Below, one piece after another: positions 16,157 through 25,360 of a stretch of DNA of 64,000 nt (position 1 is its first letter; the number at the start of each line of letters is the position of its first letter). The notes under the pieces are model-generated. The model was not told the DNA's origin and made no database searches. It saw only the letters and a list, made by a program, of their open reading frames with translations. Origin of the DNA: Nevskia sp. (GTDB taxonomy: Bacteria; Pseudomonadota; Gammaproteobacteria; Nevskiales; Nevskiaceae); the NCBI GenBank assembly GCA_023229645.1, contig JALNYU010000002.1:124001-188000 (forward strand). The letters run 5' to 3'. A program made the position numbers and the translations under genes.

Positions 16157-19100
16157 TTACTCGAAGATGACTTCCTTCTTCCGGTGTGCTGACGCCAGCC
16201 ATAGATACATTGCTGGGACCACGAACAGCGTAAAGATCGTGCCGATCAAAATACCGGTGAAGATCACCAGACCCATGTGATTGCGGCCGACGGCACCGGC
16301 GCCGCTGGCGATCAGCAACGGCAGCACGCCGAGCACCATCGCAGCGGTGGTCATTAAGATCGGGCGGAGGCGGGTGGCCGCGGCGATTTCGATGGCTTCT
16401 CGCTTGCTCTTGCCCTCGGCGAGCTGATCGTTCGCAAACTGCACGATCAAGATGCCATGCTTTGCGATCAACCCGACCAAGGTGACGAGTCCAACCTGCG
16501 TGTAAATATTCAGCGATGAATCGAGCACGCCGAGGAAGATGAAGGTCATCGCGCCGAATACCGCCATCGGTACCGACATCATGACGATCAACGGATCGAC
16601 AAAACTTTCAAACTGCGCTGCGAGCGTCAGGTAGATGATCAGAATCGCGAACAAGAGCGTGCCGAGAAACGCGCCGGATTCCTGCACGTACTGCCGCGAC
16701 TCGCCGGAGTAGTCGATGCTATAGCCGGCTGGCAAGGTTTCGTCGGCGATCTTCTTCAGCGTATCGAGCGCATCGCCCTGCGTGCCGCCATAAACCCCGC
16801 CGATGGTGGCGGCGTTCAGTTGCTGGAAGCGCGTGATCGACTGCGGCACGGTTTCGGTCTTAAACGAAACCACCGTTGAAGCTGGAATCGAAGTCCCGTT
16901 TGCGCCGCGAATGTAATAGCCATTCAATTGATCGGCGTTCAAGCGGCTGCGCTGCTGCACCTGCGGAATCACTTTGTACGAGCGGCCGGAGATGCTGAAG
17001 TAATTAACATAGCCGCCGCCGAGCAGGGAGCCCAGCGCGTTGCCAACGTCCCGCATCGTCAGGCCAAACGTCGCAACTTTGTCGCGATCAACATGCACCG
17101 TAGTTTGCGGTTTATCGATCTTCAAGCCGTTATCGAGCACGTAGAACTTGCCCGTCGCCTGCGCTTTAGCGATGACCGCCTGCGCCACGTTGTAGAGATT
17201 GCCAAACGGCTCCGTTGTGCTGATCACCATTTGCACCGGCAAGCCGCCGCCGGAGCCGGGTAGGGCCGGCGGATTGACGACGAAAATATTCGCGCCCGCG
17301 ATCTGGCCGTACTTGCTTTGCAGCTCACGCTCCACCGCGGCGGCGTTGCGTTTGCGTTGCTCGTAGGGCTTTAGCACGACGCCAGCGATGCCTTGGTTGG
17401 CCGTTGGTACGCCGTCGAGCTGGAACATGTGATCGTATTCCGGCGTTGCGCTGGCAATATCGAACGTTTGCTTCGAATACAGCCCCATCTGATCAATCGT
17501 CGTATTCGGCGGGCCGGTGACGATGCCCAGGATGAAACCTTGATCTTCATTCGGCGCCAGCTCTTTCTTCGAGCCGACAAATAGCACGGACACCAACAGC
17601 AGCACGATGATGCCGAACGCAACGACAAAATTACGGGCGTCCAACATGCTGTGCAGCAGATTCCGATAGCGCGACGAGAAGCGCTCGAAATTGTGGTCAA
17701 TCATGTGTACGAAGCGATTTTCGCCGTGATCGGCCTTCAGAAAGCGCGAGGCCATCATCGGCGACAGCGTTAGCGCGACCAAGGCTGAGATCGCCACCGC
17801 GCCGGCCAGTGTGAACGCGAATTCCGAGAACAGCGCGCCGGTCAGGCCGCCTTGGAAGCCAATCGGCACATAGACGGCAATCAGCACAACTGAGATCGCG
17901 ATGATCGGCCCAGCCAGTTCACGCGCGCCGATCAAGGCCGCCTGCAGCGGCGTTTTGCCTTCTTTCATGTGGCGATCAACGTTTTCGACGACGATGATTG
18001 CGTCGTCAACCACCAAGCCGATGGCCAACACCAGCGCCAACAGCGTCAGCAGGTTGATCGAATAGCCGAGTACCAGCATCACGAAGAAGCCGCCGATCAG
18101 CGACAGCGGCATCGCGATCACTGGAATGAGCACCGAGCGCAGCGAACCGAGGAATAAGAAGATAACGACGGTGACGATTAACAGCGATTCGATCAGCGTC
18201 TTAATCACTTCGTCGATCGAGGCGTTGATGTAGTCGGTCGCGTCGTAAACAATTTCGCCGTGCAGGCCGGATGGCAGCTGCGCCGCGATGCCCGGGAACG
18301 CCGCGCGAACATTCTTGATCACGCTGAGGATATTGGCCTCCGGCGCGACTTTAATACCGACGAAGACCGATTTCTTGCCGTCAAAAGCGACGTTGAACTC
18401 GTAGTTTTCGGCGCCAAGCGTAACGTTGGCCACGTCTTTCAAGCGGACAATTGCGCCACCTTTTTCTTTGATCGCGAGATTCTTAAACTCTTCGACCGAG
18501 TGCAGATCGGTCGCCGCGTTTAAGTCAACACTGACCATCTGGCCTTTGGTTGTGCCGAGTGCCGACAGATAATTGTTATTCGCCAGCGCGGTGTAGACCT
18601 CATCGGCGGTGACGCCGACTGCGGCGAGGCGATCGGGATCAAGCCAAGCGCGCAGTGCAAATTGCCGCGCGCCGAGCACTTCAGCTTGCTGGACGCCCGC
18701 AATCGCCTGCAATTTCGGCTGGACGACACGAACGATGTAGTCGGTAATTTTATTCGTCGGCAGGGTTTCGCTATTGAAGCCCATGTACAAGGAGTCGATC
18801 GAATCGCCGACTTGCACCGTGATCACCGGCTGCTGCGCCGCCGCCGGCAATTGATTCAACACCGAGTTGACCTTGGTGTTGATCTCGCTGACGGCGCGAT
18901 TGGAGTCGTAATTCAGCCGTAGTGTCGCGGTGATCGTGCTGGCGCCGCTGACGCTATTTGAGGTCAGGTAGTCGATGCCCTGGGCCTGCGCAATCGCTGC
19001 TTCCAATGGCGTCGTGATAAAGCCGGCGATCACGTCGGGGTTGGCGCCGTAGTAGACCGTGGTAACGGTAACCGTGGCGTTCTCGGTTTTCGGGTACTGC

Positions 19101-19204
19101 CGCACGGGCAAGCCAAACATCGAGCGCAGACCGAGCACGAGCACGATCAAGCTGACGACGGTGGCCAGCACCGGCTTTTTGATGAAGAGATCGGTAAATT
19201 TCAT
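16157..19204 (-). CDS. RND multidrug efflux permease (HAE1 family)
   Basis: This is the inner-membrane proton/drug antiporter of a tripartite pump. The 1015-residue protein begins MKFTDLFIKKPVLATVVSLIVLVLG with the first transmembrane helix. It has two large periplasmic loops and the duplicated RND membrane half. The proton-relay pair D400-D401 sits in GLVVDDAIIVVENVDRHM of TM4. The motif FTLAGAVAISALVALTLSPMM and the final helices are present. It is the last gene of the minus-strand operon tetR - outer-membrane factor - membrane fusion protein - permease. The 63-base gap after the adaptor gene suggests co-transcription. The drug spectrum cannot be read from sequence. Confidence 0.94.
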   Translation of the reverse strand: MKFTDLFIKKPVLATVVSLIVLVLGLRSMFGLPVRQYPKTENATVTVTTVYYGANPDVIAGFITTPLEAAIAQAQGIDYLTSNSVSGASTITATLRLNYDSNRAVSEINTKVNSVLNQLPAAAQQPVITVQVGDSIDSLYMGFNSETLPTNKITDYIVRVVQPKLQAIAGVQQAEVLGARQFALRAWLDPDRLAAVGVTADEVYTALANNNYLSALGTTKGQMVSVDLNAATDLHSVEEFKNLAIKEKGGAIVRLKDVANVTLGAENYEFNVAFDGKKSVFVGIKVAPEANILSVIKNVRAAFPGIAAQLPSGLHGEIVYDATDYINASIDEVIKTLIESLLIVTVVIFLFLGSLRSVLIPVIAMPLSLIGGFFVMLVLGYSINLLTLLALVLAIGLVVDDAIIVVENVDRHMKEGKTPLQAALIGARELAGPIIAISVVLIAVYVPIGFQGGLTGALFSEFAFTLAGAVAISALVALTLSPMMASRFLKADHGENRFVHMIDHNFERFSSRYRNLLHSMLDARNFVVAFGIIVLLLVSVLFVGSKKELAPNEDQGFILGIVTGPPNTTIDQMGLYSKQTFDIASATPEYDHMFQLDGVPTANQGIAGVVLKPYEQRKRNAAAVERELQSKYGQIAGANIFVVNPPALPGSGGGLPVQMVISTTEPFGNLYNVAQAVIAKAQATGKFYVLDNGLKIDKPQTTVHVDRDKVATFGLTMRDVGNALGSLLGGGYVNYFSISGRSYKVIPQVQQRSRLNADQLNGYYIRGANGTSIPASTVVSFKTETVPQSITRFQQLNAATIGGVYGGTQGDALDTLKKIADETLPAGYSIDYSGESRQYVQESGAFLGTLLFAILIIYLTLAAQFESFVDPLIVMMSVPMAVFGAMTFIFLGVLDSSLNIYTQVGLVTLVGLIAKHGILIVQFANDQLAEGKSKREAIEIAAATRLRPILMTTAAMVLGVLPLLIASGAGAVGRNHMGLVIFTGILIGTIFTLFVVPAMYLWLASAHRKKEVIFE

Positions 19205-19267
19205 GACGTCATTCCGGTGCGGCGCGGCACGGCGGCCACGCGATCCAACTCGGGGTGGGGCATCCGC

Positions 19268-20542
19268 TTACTGATCAACCGGCTTCGGATCCGGCGAATT
19301 CGCCGGCACCACGCTGTTATTGACGACGATGCGCACACCGTTCTTCAACTTCAACTGGCCGCTGGTGACCACTTCGTCGCCTTCTTTCAAGCCGCTGGTA
19401 ATGGCAATTTGATCGCCACGCGTCGGGCCGGTGGTGATGAAGAGCTGCCGCGCAACCAACGGCGGCGGCTCAGTGCTGGCCGGCGCAGCGTCTTTTGGCT
19501 TCTCGTCTTTCTCGCCCTTGGCCGCCTTCGCTTTCGCGGCTTCTTCGGCTTTCAGATCAGCGTCGGCTTTTGCCAAGCCTTCGGTCTGTTGTAGCGCTTG
19601 CGGCTTATTCGGGTCGGCTGCGTTTTCTTCGCCACGGTGGACGATGACAAACACAGTTTCGCCATACGGATTAAACGTTACCGCGGTTTGCGGCAGCGTC
19701 AGATAACGCTGCGGCGCGCCGACAACAATTTTTACGCTCGCAAACATGCCCGGCAGCAGCTTCCGGTCCGGATTTCTTAGTGTCGCTTGCACCAGGACAT
19801 TGCGGGTATCGGTATCGATGATCGGATTGATTACGCTGATCTCGCCGGCGAATGTTTGCTCCGGGAAACTATCGCTAACGGCGCTGATTTTCTGGCCGAC
19901 GCGCAGCTGGGTTAGCGCTTGTTGCGGCAGCGAGAAATCGACGTAGATCGGATCCAATTGCTGCAGTGTCACGATTTTATCGGCGGCGTTTAAATAGGCA
20001 CCTGGATTCAGCGTGCTGATGCCAAGCCGGCCGGAAAATGGCGCCTGAATCGTTTTCTTCGCGACCAACGCCGCTTGCTCGGCGGCCAGCGCCTTCGCGC
20101 CTTTCAGCGTCAGTGCGCTGGTATCGAGCTGCGACTTGCTAATCGCCTCGGCTTCGAACTGCAGCAGATCACGCTTGTAATTGGTTTCCGCCAGTTCGGC
20201 ACTAGCCTGCAGCGAGTGCAAGTGCGCGATGTCGGTATCGGCAACCAACTGCACCAGCGGCGTGCCGGCCTTTACTTCTTGGCCGGATTTAAACGCGATG
20301 TTCTGGACGAGTCCAGGAACCTCGCTGACTACATCGACGCCGCGGACAGCGCGCAGGCTGCCAACGGCACTGAGTTCTTGCAGCCATTCAGCGGAGGCAG
20401 CAACCTGGGTCGAAACCGTGAACTTCGGTTCGCCTTGTGCTTTGAAGCCTTGGATCAGCTGAAAAATACCGTAGGCCTTGAGGCCGCCGATAACCAGCAC
20501 GAGCACGACAACGACGCCGATGAGCGTAAGCCAGCGTTTCAT
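19268..20542 (-). CDS. RND efflux periplasmic adaptor (membrane fusion protein)
   Basis: The adaptor links the inner-membrane permease to the outer-membrane channel. An N-terminal membrane anchor (LTLIGVVVVLVLVIGGL) is followed by a lipoyl half-motif (VSEVPGLVQNIAFKSGQEVKAGTPLVQL) and an alpha-helical hairpin. The second lipoyl half is IQAPFSGRLGISTLNPGAYL, and beta-barrel and membrane-proximal domains follow. Roughly residues 301-358 carry an unusual insertion rich in Lys, Glu, Ala and Pro, between TAVTFNPYGETVFVIV and RQLFITTGPTRGDQIAI, where related adaptors have a short loop. It probably forms a flexible or helical excursion in the membrane-proximal domain. Confidence 0.93.
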   Translation of the reverse strand: MKRWLTLIGVVVVLVLVIGGLKAYGIFQLIQGFKAQGEPKFTVSTQVAASAEWLQELSAVGSLRAVRGVDVVSEVPGLVQNIAFKSGQEVKAGTPLVQLVADTDIAHLHSLQASAELAETNYKRDLLQFEAEAISKSQLDTSALTLKGAKALAAEQAALVAKKTIQAPFSGRLGISTLNPGAYLNAADKIVTLQQLDPIYVDFSLPQQALTQLRVGQKISAVSDSFPEQTFAGEISVINPIIDTDTRNVLVQATLRNPDRKLLPGMFASVKIVVGAPQRYLTLPQTAVTFNPYGETVFVIVHRGEENAADPNKPQALQQTEGLAKADADLKAEEAAKAKAAKGEKDEKPKDAAPASTEPPPLVARQLFITTGPTRGDQIAITSGLKEGDEVVTSGQLKLKNGVRIVVNNSVVPANSPDPKPVDQ

Positions 20543-20619
20543 GGAAATCTCCGAGTCTTACAGCGCATACCCATCAGGGTGATAAAAGGGGATAACGAGC
20601 AACAGAAAAAAGCAGGCGT

Positions 20620-22107
20620 TTACGGCGCGCCGGCTGGTGTGGCGTCATTCGGATCGCGTTGCGTCCAGCCGCCGCCAAGCGCTTGGAACAGCGCAGTGGT
20701 GTCTTGGTAGCGCGTTGCGAGCGACTGCACGTAGCTGGTCTGCACTTGCGAATAGACCATTTGCGCGTTCAGCAGCGTCAGGAAGCTGGTGCCGCCGAGT
20801 TGATACTGTTTTTCAGTTAAGCGCAGGCTGGCTTCCGCGGCGTCGCTCGCAGCGCGCTGGGCTTGCAAGGCTTCGGCGTCCGTCTTCAGTGCCCCCAGCG
20901 TGTCAGCAACGTTCTGGAACGCAGTAAGCACGGCGAGGCGGTAGTCGGCGGCGGTTTTGTCATACGCAGCGATCGCGGCGCGGCGCTTGGCGGTCAGCTC
21001 ACCGGCGTGGAATAGCGGCTGGGTAACGCCGCCAGCGAGGCTGAAAATGTTATTCGAGAACAGCTTGTCGATTGTCGTCGCCTGCGTGCCGATACTGCCG
21101 GTGATCGTCACCTGCGGTAACAAATTAGCCGTAGCCACGCCGATATTCGCCGAGGCTTCATGGAGCTGCGCTTCGGCGGCGCGGATATCCGGCCGTTGCC
21201 GCACGAGCGTCGATGGCAGCGCGATCGGTAGTTCTTTCGGCAGCTGCAGTTCCGCCAAGTCAAAATCGCTGCTGGCGCGTTCGCTCGGCAGCTTGCCGAG
21301 ATAGAACGAAAGCTGGTTTTGCGCCTGGGTTAATTGCAGATTCAATGCCGGCAGTTTGGCGCGTTCTGTCGCCAGATTTGATTGCGCCGACAGCACATCG
21401 GCACGGCCAACGCCGCCGGTATTGAATTGCCGTTCGGTGATTTTCAGCAGCCGTTCTTGGTCCGCGATGATGCCGGTTTCCAGCGCGATGAGTTGACGCT
21501 GCTGGGCTTCCCGGATCGCCGCGGTGACGACGTTCGCGATCAAGGTTTGATAGGTCGCTTCTAGCTGGTAACGCTGAAAATCAACGGCAGCGGCTTGGGC
21601 TTCGACGCCGCGCCGCGTGCCGCCCCAGATATCCAGCCCGTAGCTGACGCCAACGGATGCGTTGTAAAGGTTGTAGATCGTGCCGCCGCCGCCCGGGTTG
21701 CCAAAACTGGCGGTATCGATTTTTTGCCGCGTGCCACTGAAGCTGGCATCAATTGTTGGGAACAGCGTTGAGGTTTGTGCACGCAGATTTTCTTGCGCTT
21801 GGCGCAGCGCCGCTTGCGCCGAAGTGACGCTCGGATTTGCCGCTAATGCTTCTCGTACCAGCTGGTTGAGCTTCTCCGAGCCAAACAGGCGCCACCATTG
21901 GGCCGGCACGTCTTTGCCGCTGAGGAAAACCTGGGCTTCGCCGCCCGGTGCCGCGGTTTCAGCAGTCTTTTCCGGCAACGGTGTGGCCGTGTAGTGCTCG
22001 ACGCTCGGCGCTGGCGGTGCTTTAAAATTCGGGCCGACGGCGCAACCAACCGCAAAAACGGCCAGTGTCGTTGGTAGCAGTTTGAGTACCGATCTGCTGT
22101 TGAGCAT
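20620..22107 (-). CDS. Outer-membrane efflux lipoprotein (NodT/OprM family)
   Basis: This is the TolC-like exit duct of the pump. Starting at MLNSRSVLKLLPTT gives a lipoprotein signal peptide with lipobox AVGC followed by AVGPNFKAP, which is classic for this family. The two repeated outer-membrane efflux domains follow (FGSEKLNQLVREALAANPSV and RQRPDIRAAEAQLHEASANI). An upstream in-frame start at 22158 would place the basic sequence MNLRPRRQRRPTEE before the signal and is rejected. GAGGAAC about 8 bases before 22107 supports the choice. It follows tetR by 13 bases, so regulator and pump share one transcript. Confidence 0.92.
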   Translation of the reverse strand: MLNSRSVLKLLPTTLAVFAVGCAVGPNFKAPPAPSVEHYTATPLPEKTAETAAPGGEAQVFLSGKDVPAQWWRLFGSEKLNQLVREALAANPSVTSAQAALRQAQENLRAQTSTLFPTIDASFSGTRQKIDTASFGNPGGGGTIYNLYNASVGVSYGLDIWGGTRRGVEAQAAAVDFQRYQLEATYQTLIANVVTAAIREAQQRQLIALETGIIADQERLLKITERQFNTGGVGRADVLSAQSNLATERAKLPALNLQLTQAQNQLSFYLGKLPSERASSDFDLAELQLPKELPIALPSTLVRQRPDIRAAEAQLHEASANIGVATANLLPQVTITGSIGTQATTIDKLFSNNIFSLAGGVTQPLFHAGELTAKRRAAIAAYDKTAADYRLAVLTAFQNVADTLGALKTDAEALQAQRAASDAAEASLRLTEKQYQLGGTSFLTLLNAQMVYSQVQTSYVQSLATRYQDTTALFQALGGGWTQRDPNDATPAGAP

Positions 22108-22120
22108 GACGATTTGTTCC

Positions 22121-22783
22121 TCAGTGGGCCGGCGCTGACGCCGCGGCCGCAAATTCACGCGAAATAAGTCCGTTCAACAAGATATCAAGCATCTTTTCTG
22201 CATAGTCTTCCGGGCACTCCGCGCAGTGCACGGTTGGAATGCGGCGTAACGTTTCCCGGCTTTGAAAAAACATCATGACGGCGGAACCGACAACCCAGGC
22301 TGCAACGGCAGGATCGAGATCAGCACGGAACTCACCACGCGCCTGGCCTTGCTTAAACAATGCAACGACGACGTTGAAATTGTGTTCAAACACTTGCTCG
22401 GCGGGCCGCCGGCCTTCGCCGTGGCCGCAGTTGAATACTTCCCGTAAAAAGAGTTGCGTACGCTGCGGGTTGGCAAACATATCTTCGAAATCGTAGCGGA
22501 TCATCTGGCGTAACTTTTCAGCGCTGCTCAAATCGGCCGCCAGCAATTGCTCGGTAAACTGTGCATGACCTTGGCAGGCGCTGCTCATCACTTCGAGATA
22601 CAGCGCGTCCTTCGACTTGAAGTGATGAAAAACATTGGCCTTGCTAACGCCCGCCCGGTTCGCGATCTCCGCCACCGAAACCGCCTCAAAGCCACCCTGC
22701 GCAAACAGCTCCGCCGCAGCCGAAATGATGGCTTGGGCACCGCTGGCGGGGGAGGCTGGAACGTTCACGGAATGGGCTGGCAC
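22121..22783 (-). CDS. TetR/AcrR-family repressor of the efflux operon
   Basis: The N-terminal helix-turn-helix contains IISAAAELFAQGGFEAVSVAEIANRAGVSKANVFHHFKSKDALY. The C-terminal ligand domain belongs to the family with IRYDFEDMFANPQRTQLFLREVFN. As the first gene of the pump operon it most likely represses its own transcript. A TetR-type palindrome lies only about six bases before the annotated GTG start. No Shine-Dalgarno sequence is visible, so the start is uncertain: it could be a leaderless message or begin at the second GTG, six codons later. Confidence 0.9.
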   Translation of the reverse strand: MPAHSVNVPASPASGAQAIISAAAELFAQGGFEAVSVAEIANRAGVSKANVFHHFKSKDALYLEVMSSACQGHAQFTEQLLAADLSSAEKLRQMIRYDFEDMFANPQRTQLFLREVFNCGHGEGRRPAEQVFEHNFNVVVALFKQGQARGEFRADLDPAVAAWVVGSAVMMFFQSRETLRRIPTVHCAECPEDYAEKMLDILLNGLISREFAAAASAPAH

Positions 22784-22788
22784 AGATG

Positions 22789-22808
22789 CTGACTGATCGG
22801 TCGGTTAG
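22789..22808. promoter_or_regulatory. Candidate TetR operator between the efflux operon and wrbA
   Basis: CTGACTGATCGGTCGGTTAG is a partial palindrome in which 14 of 20 positions are symmetric, built on a GACYGATCGGTCGGT-like core common to AcrR/TetR sites. It sits immediately upstream of tetR and about 80 bases before wrbA, so binding could also affect wrbA transcription. Confidence 0.65.
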
Positions 22809-22888
22809 TATTCTATGCCGCAATGCATGATTCCACAAGCGACGGCGACGCAGCCCGCTACAATGTTTCGATTACAAACGAGAACTGA

Positions 22889-23485
22889 ATGTCTGAAATC
22901 CTGATTCTTTATTACTCGCGCAACGGTTCGACCGCGGCGATGGCGCGCCAGATTGCGCGCGGCGTTGAAACGGTGCGCGGCGTACAGGCGCGGCTGCGGA
23001 CTGTGCCGCCGGTGTCAACGGAAATCGAGGCCGTCGCGCCACCGGTGCCAGACGAAGGCGCGCCGTATTGCACGAAGGCTGATTTACGCGAATGCAGCGG
23101 CTTAATCCTTGGCAGCCCAACCCGTTTCGGCAATATGGCGGCGCCGCTGAAATATTTCATCGATTCGACATCCGACCTGTGGCTGTCGGGCACGATGGCC
23201 GGCCGTCCGGCGGCGGTGTTTACCTCGACCAGCAGCCAGCATGGCGGCCAGGAAACAACATTGCTGACGATGATGATGCCGCTGCTGCATCACGGCATGG
23301 TGATCGTCGGCCTGCCGTATACCGAGCCGCAGCTTTCGGCAACGGAAACCGGCGGCACGCCGTACGGTCCCAGTCATGTCGCTGGCACCGGCGCCAAGCC
23401 GCGGGTGCTGAGTCGCGATGAGACCTTGTTGTGTCAGGCACTCGGCAAGCGAGTCGCCGAAATTGCTGTGAAGCTCGCCGCATGA
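22889..23485 (+). CDS. wrbA: NAD(P)H:quinone oxidoreductase, flavodoxin-like WrbA
   Basis: This FMN-dependent enzyme reduces quinones by two electrons and protects against redox cycling. The flavodoxin phosphate-binding loop is YYSRNGSTAAMARQIARGVE, and the WrbA signatures GSPTRFGNMAAPLKYFID and FTSTSSQHGGQETTLLTMM follow. The length of 198 residues is typical. It is divergent from the efflux repressor and overlaps the next gene by 4 bases. Its position beside a TetR operator suggests it could respond to the same toxic quinone-like compounds, but that is inference. Confidence 0.94.
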   Translation: MSEILILYYSRNGSTAAMARQIARGVETVRGVQARLRTVPPVSTEIEAVAPPVPDEGAPYCTKADLRECSGLILGSPTRFGNMAAPLKYFIDSTSDLWLSGTMAGRPAAVFTSTSSQHGGQETTLLTMMMPLLHHGMVIVGLPYTEPQLSATETGGTPYGPSHVAGTGAKPRVLSRDETLLCQALGKRVAEIAVKLAA

Positions 23486-23844
23486 TGCCCGCCAACGCTG
23501 CAATGAAGACGCCGCTGAGCCGCTGGGCGTGGTGGTGCGCGCTGATTAGCCACATCCTGCTCGCGGGTGGGCTCTGGTATTGGGCGGGAGCGCTCTCCGG
23601 CTTTCTGCTGACGTTGCCGCTGTGGGCGGCGCTGCCGGGCTTGATCAAACGCAGTACTTACACCGGCGGCTGGACCACGCTATTGCTGGTGTTTTACGTC
23701 GCCGTACTGCTGGCGGAAGCGTTTACGGTACCGGCTCGGCGCCAGCTCGCTGCGAATTTCAGCGAACTGGCGATGGTCGAGTTCGTTGCCTTGGTGTTAT
23801 TTATCCGCTTTACGGCGCGCGAGCGGCGGTCGGCGCAGGCGTAG
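23482..23844 (+). CDS. DUF2069 small membrane protein
   Basis: This is a 120-residue inner-membrane protein with about four hydrophobic segments (LISHILLAGGLWYW, LLTLPLWAALPGLI, LLLVFYVAVLLAEAF and LAMVEFVALVLFIRF). It matches the DUF2069 family, which commonly sits directly after wrbA in Proteobacteria. The start is set at the ATG that overlaps the wrbA stop (ATGA). The last 35 bases overlap the end of the convergent M16 peptidase gene. Function is unknown. Confidence 0.85.
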   Translation: MMPANAAMKTPLSRWAWWCALISHILLAGGLWYWAGALSGFLLTLPLWAALPGLIKRSTYTGGWTTLLLVFYVAVLLAEAFTVPARRQLAANFSELAMVEFVALVLFIRFTARERRSAQA

Positions 23845-25360
23845 CAGCGGGCAAGGCATCGTCGAGATCAAGCGACGTCGCTGGGATCAACTGCAGATCC
23901 GGATAAGTTTTGCCGAGCGCTTCGGAGAATTGCTTGGCATCGCCGACGATAACGATATCAACATCGTTCACGTTGAGATGGGCCGCGGCGTAGGCTTGAA
24001 CCTGCGCCGGCGTCACGGCCTCGGCGTTGGCGATGGTGTGATTGATGGCGTCGAGATCAATCCCCTGCGTGATCAACTCGCCGAGCTGTTCGGCGATGCC
24101 ACTGGTGGTCTGCAGCCCGCGCGAGAAGCCGCCGATCAAGCTGGCTTTGCGCGCGGCTAGTTCCGGTAGCGGTACTGACTCACTGCTCAGCTTGGTGATT
24201 TCGGCGCGGATCAAATCAGCAACTTCTGGTGCCGATTGGTTCTTGGTCTGCGCAAACGCCAACAGTACGCCGGCATCGCGCAGCGCTTGGAAGCGGCTGC
24301 CAGCGCCGTAGCTCAAGCCGCGCTTAATCCGAATTTCGCTATTCAGACGCGCCGAATAGCCGCCGCCGAGTACCGCGTTGGTGATCACGCCGGCGTAGTA
24401 GTCGTCGGCTTTACGCGGTGGCAGCCGGTGTACCGCAACGACGGCTGCCTGCCCAGCGCCGGGCAGATCGATAGCGACGACCCGCACTGCGCCCGATGCA
24501 GCCGATGCTTCATCGATAGTCGGCCGCGGCGGCACCGGATAGTTTGGTTTAGCCCAGCTGCCGAATACTTTTTCGGCTAACGCAAACGCAGTGTCGCCGT
24601 CGATATCGCCGCTGAATACTAATACCGCGTTATCGGGCCGGTAGTAGGTTTCGTGCAACTTTACGAGATCGGCGCTGTGAATTTGCTTCAACGAGGCGGG
24701 CGTGCCGAGGCGCGAATGCCCGTACGGCGAGGTGCCGAATAGTAAGCGCGTCGCGACCAAGCTGGCGAGGCTGCGTGGTTGTTGCAGTTGCACGCTGAGG
24801 CCATCTAAAGCTTGGCTGCGCTGGCGCTCGACTTCGGCTTTGGCAAATGTCGGGTTACGCACGACATCGGCCAGCAAGTCCAGCGCTTCACCCGTTTTCG
24901 GCGTCGTCACGGTGATGCCGATGCGGCTGGCATCCCAGTCGGCAGCGGCCGTCAGCGAGGCGCCGAGCGCTTCGCTGGCTTGCGCGATTTGCGGCGCGCT
25001 GCGTGTCTTCGTGCCCTGCGTGAGCAGGTTGGCGGTAAAGCCGGCAAGGCCGGATAGGCTAGGCGGATCGACTTCGCTGCCCGACAGCAGGTTCAATTCT
25101 GCCGTGACCAGCGGCGTGCCGCCGTGCTGCACAACGATTACGCGCAGGCCGTTATCGAGTGTTTTCTCAACCGGCTTGGGAATCGCCACGCTACGCGCTG
25201 GGCTCGGCGCGGGCGGTAGTTCCTTGTCGTTTGGATTGGCGGCTGCCACGGCCGGCGTTTCGGTGCTGGCGGTAGCTGCAGCTGGCGGCGTTTTGCTGCA
25301 GGCGGCGAGGGCGGCGATCAGCAGGCTGAGCGCGGCGGCTGTGATGAATGTTTTTTTCAT
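23810..25360 (-). CDS. M16-family peptidase subunit lacking the zinc motif (lipoprotein)
   Basis: The 516-residue protein has a lipoprotein signal with Cys21 (LIAALAACSK), a Pro/Ala/Thr-rich linker and two M16 domains. Where the catalytic HxxEH motif belongs, it has GFTAN (residues 107-111 in SGLAGFTANLL), so it cannot bind zinc there. It keeps the C-terminal RGLSYGAGSRF segment typical of the partner subunit. It should form a heterodimer with the zinc-bearing subunit encoded just upstream (4-base ATGA overlap), as in mitochondrial processing peptidase and bacterial M16B pairs. The lipid anchor suggests it tethers the complex in the cell envelope. The tail is Ala/Pro/Thr rich. Confidence 0.9.
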   Translation of the reverse strand: MKKTFITAAALSLLIAALAACSKTPPAAATASTETPAVAAANPNDKELPPAPSPARSVAIPKPVEKTLDNGLRVIVVQHGGTPLVTAELNLLSGSEVDPPSLSGLAGFTANLLTQGTKTRSAPQIAQASEALGASLTAAADWDASRIGITVTTPKTGEALDLLADVVRNPTFAKAEVERQRSQALDGLSVQLQQPRSLASLVATRLLFGTSPYGHSRLGTPASLKQIHSADLVKLHETYYRPDNAVLVFSGDIDGDTAFALAEKVFGSWAKPNYPVPPRPTIDEASAASGAVRVVAIDLPGAGQAAVVAVHRLPPRKADDYYAGVITNAVLGGGYSARLNSEIRIKRGLSYGAGSRFQALRDAGVLLAFAQTKNQSAPEVADLIRAEITKLSSESVPLPELAARKASLIGGFSRGLQTTSGIAEQLGELITQGIDLDAINHTIANAEAVTPAQVQAYAAAHLNVNDVDIVIVGDAKQFSEALGKTYPDLQLIPATSLDLDDALPAATPAPTAARAP

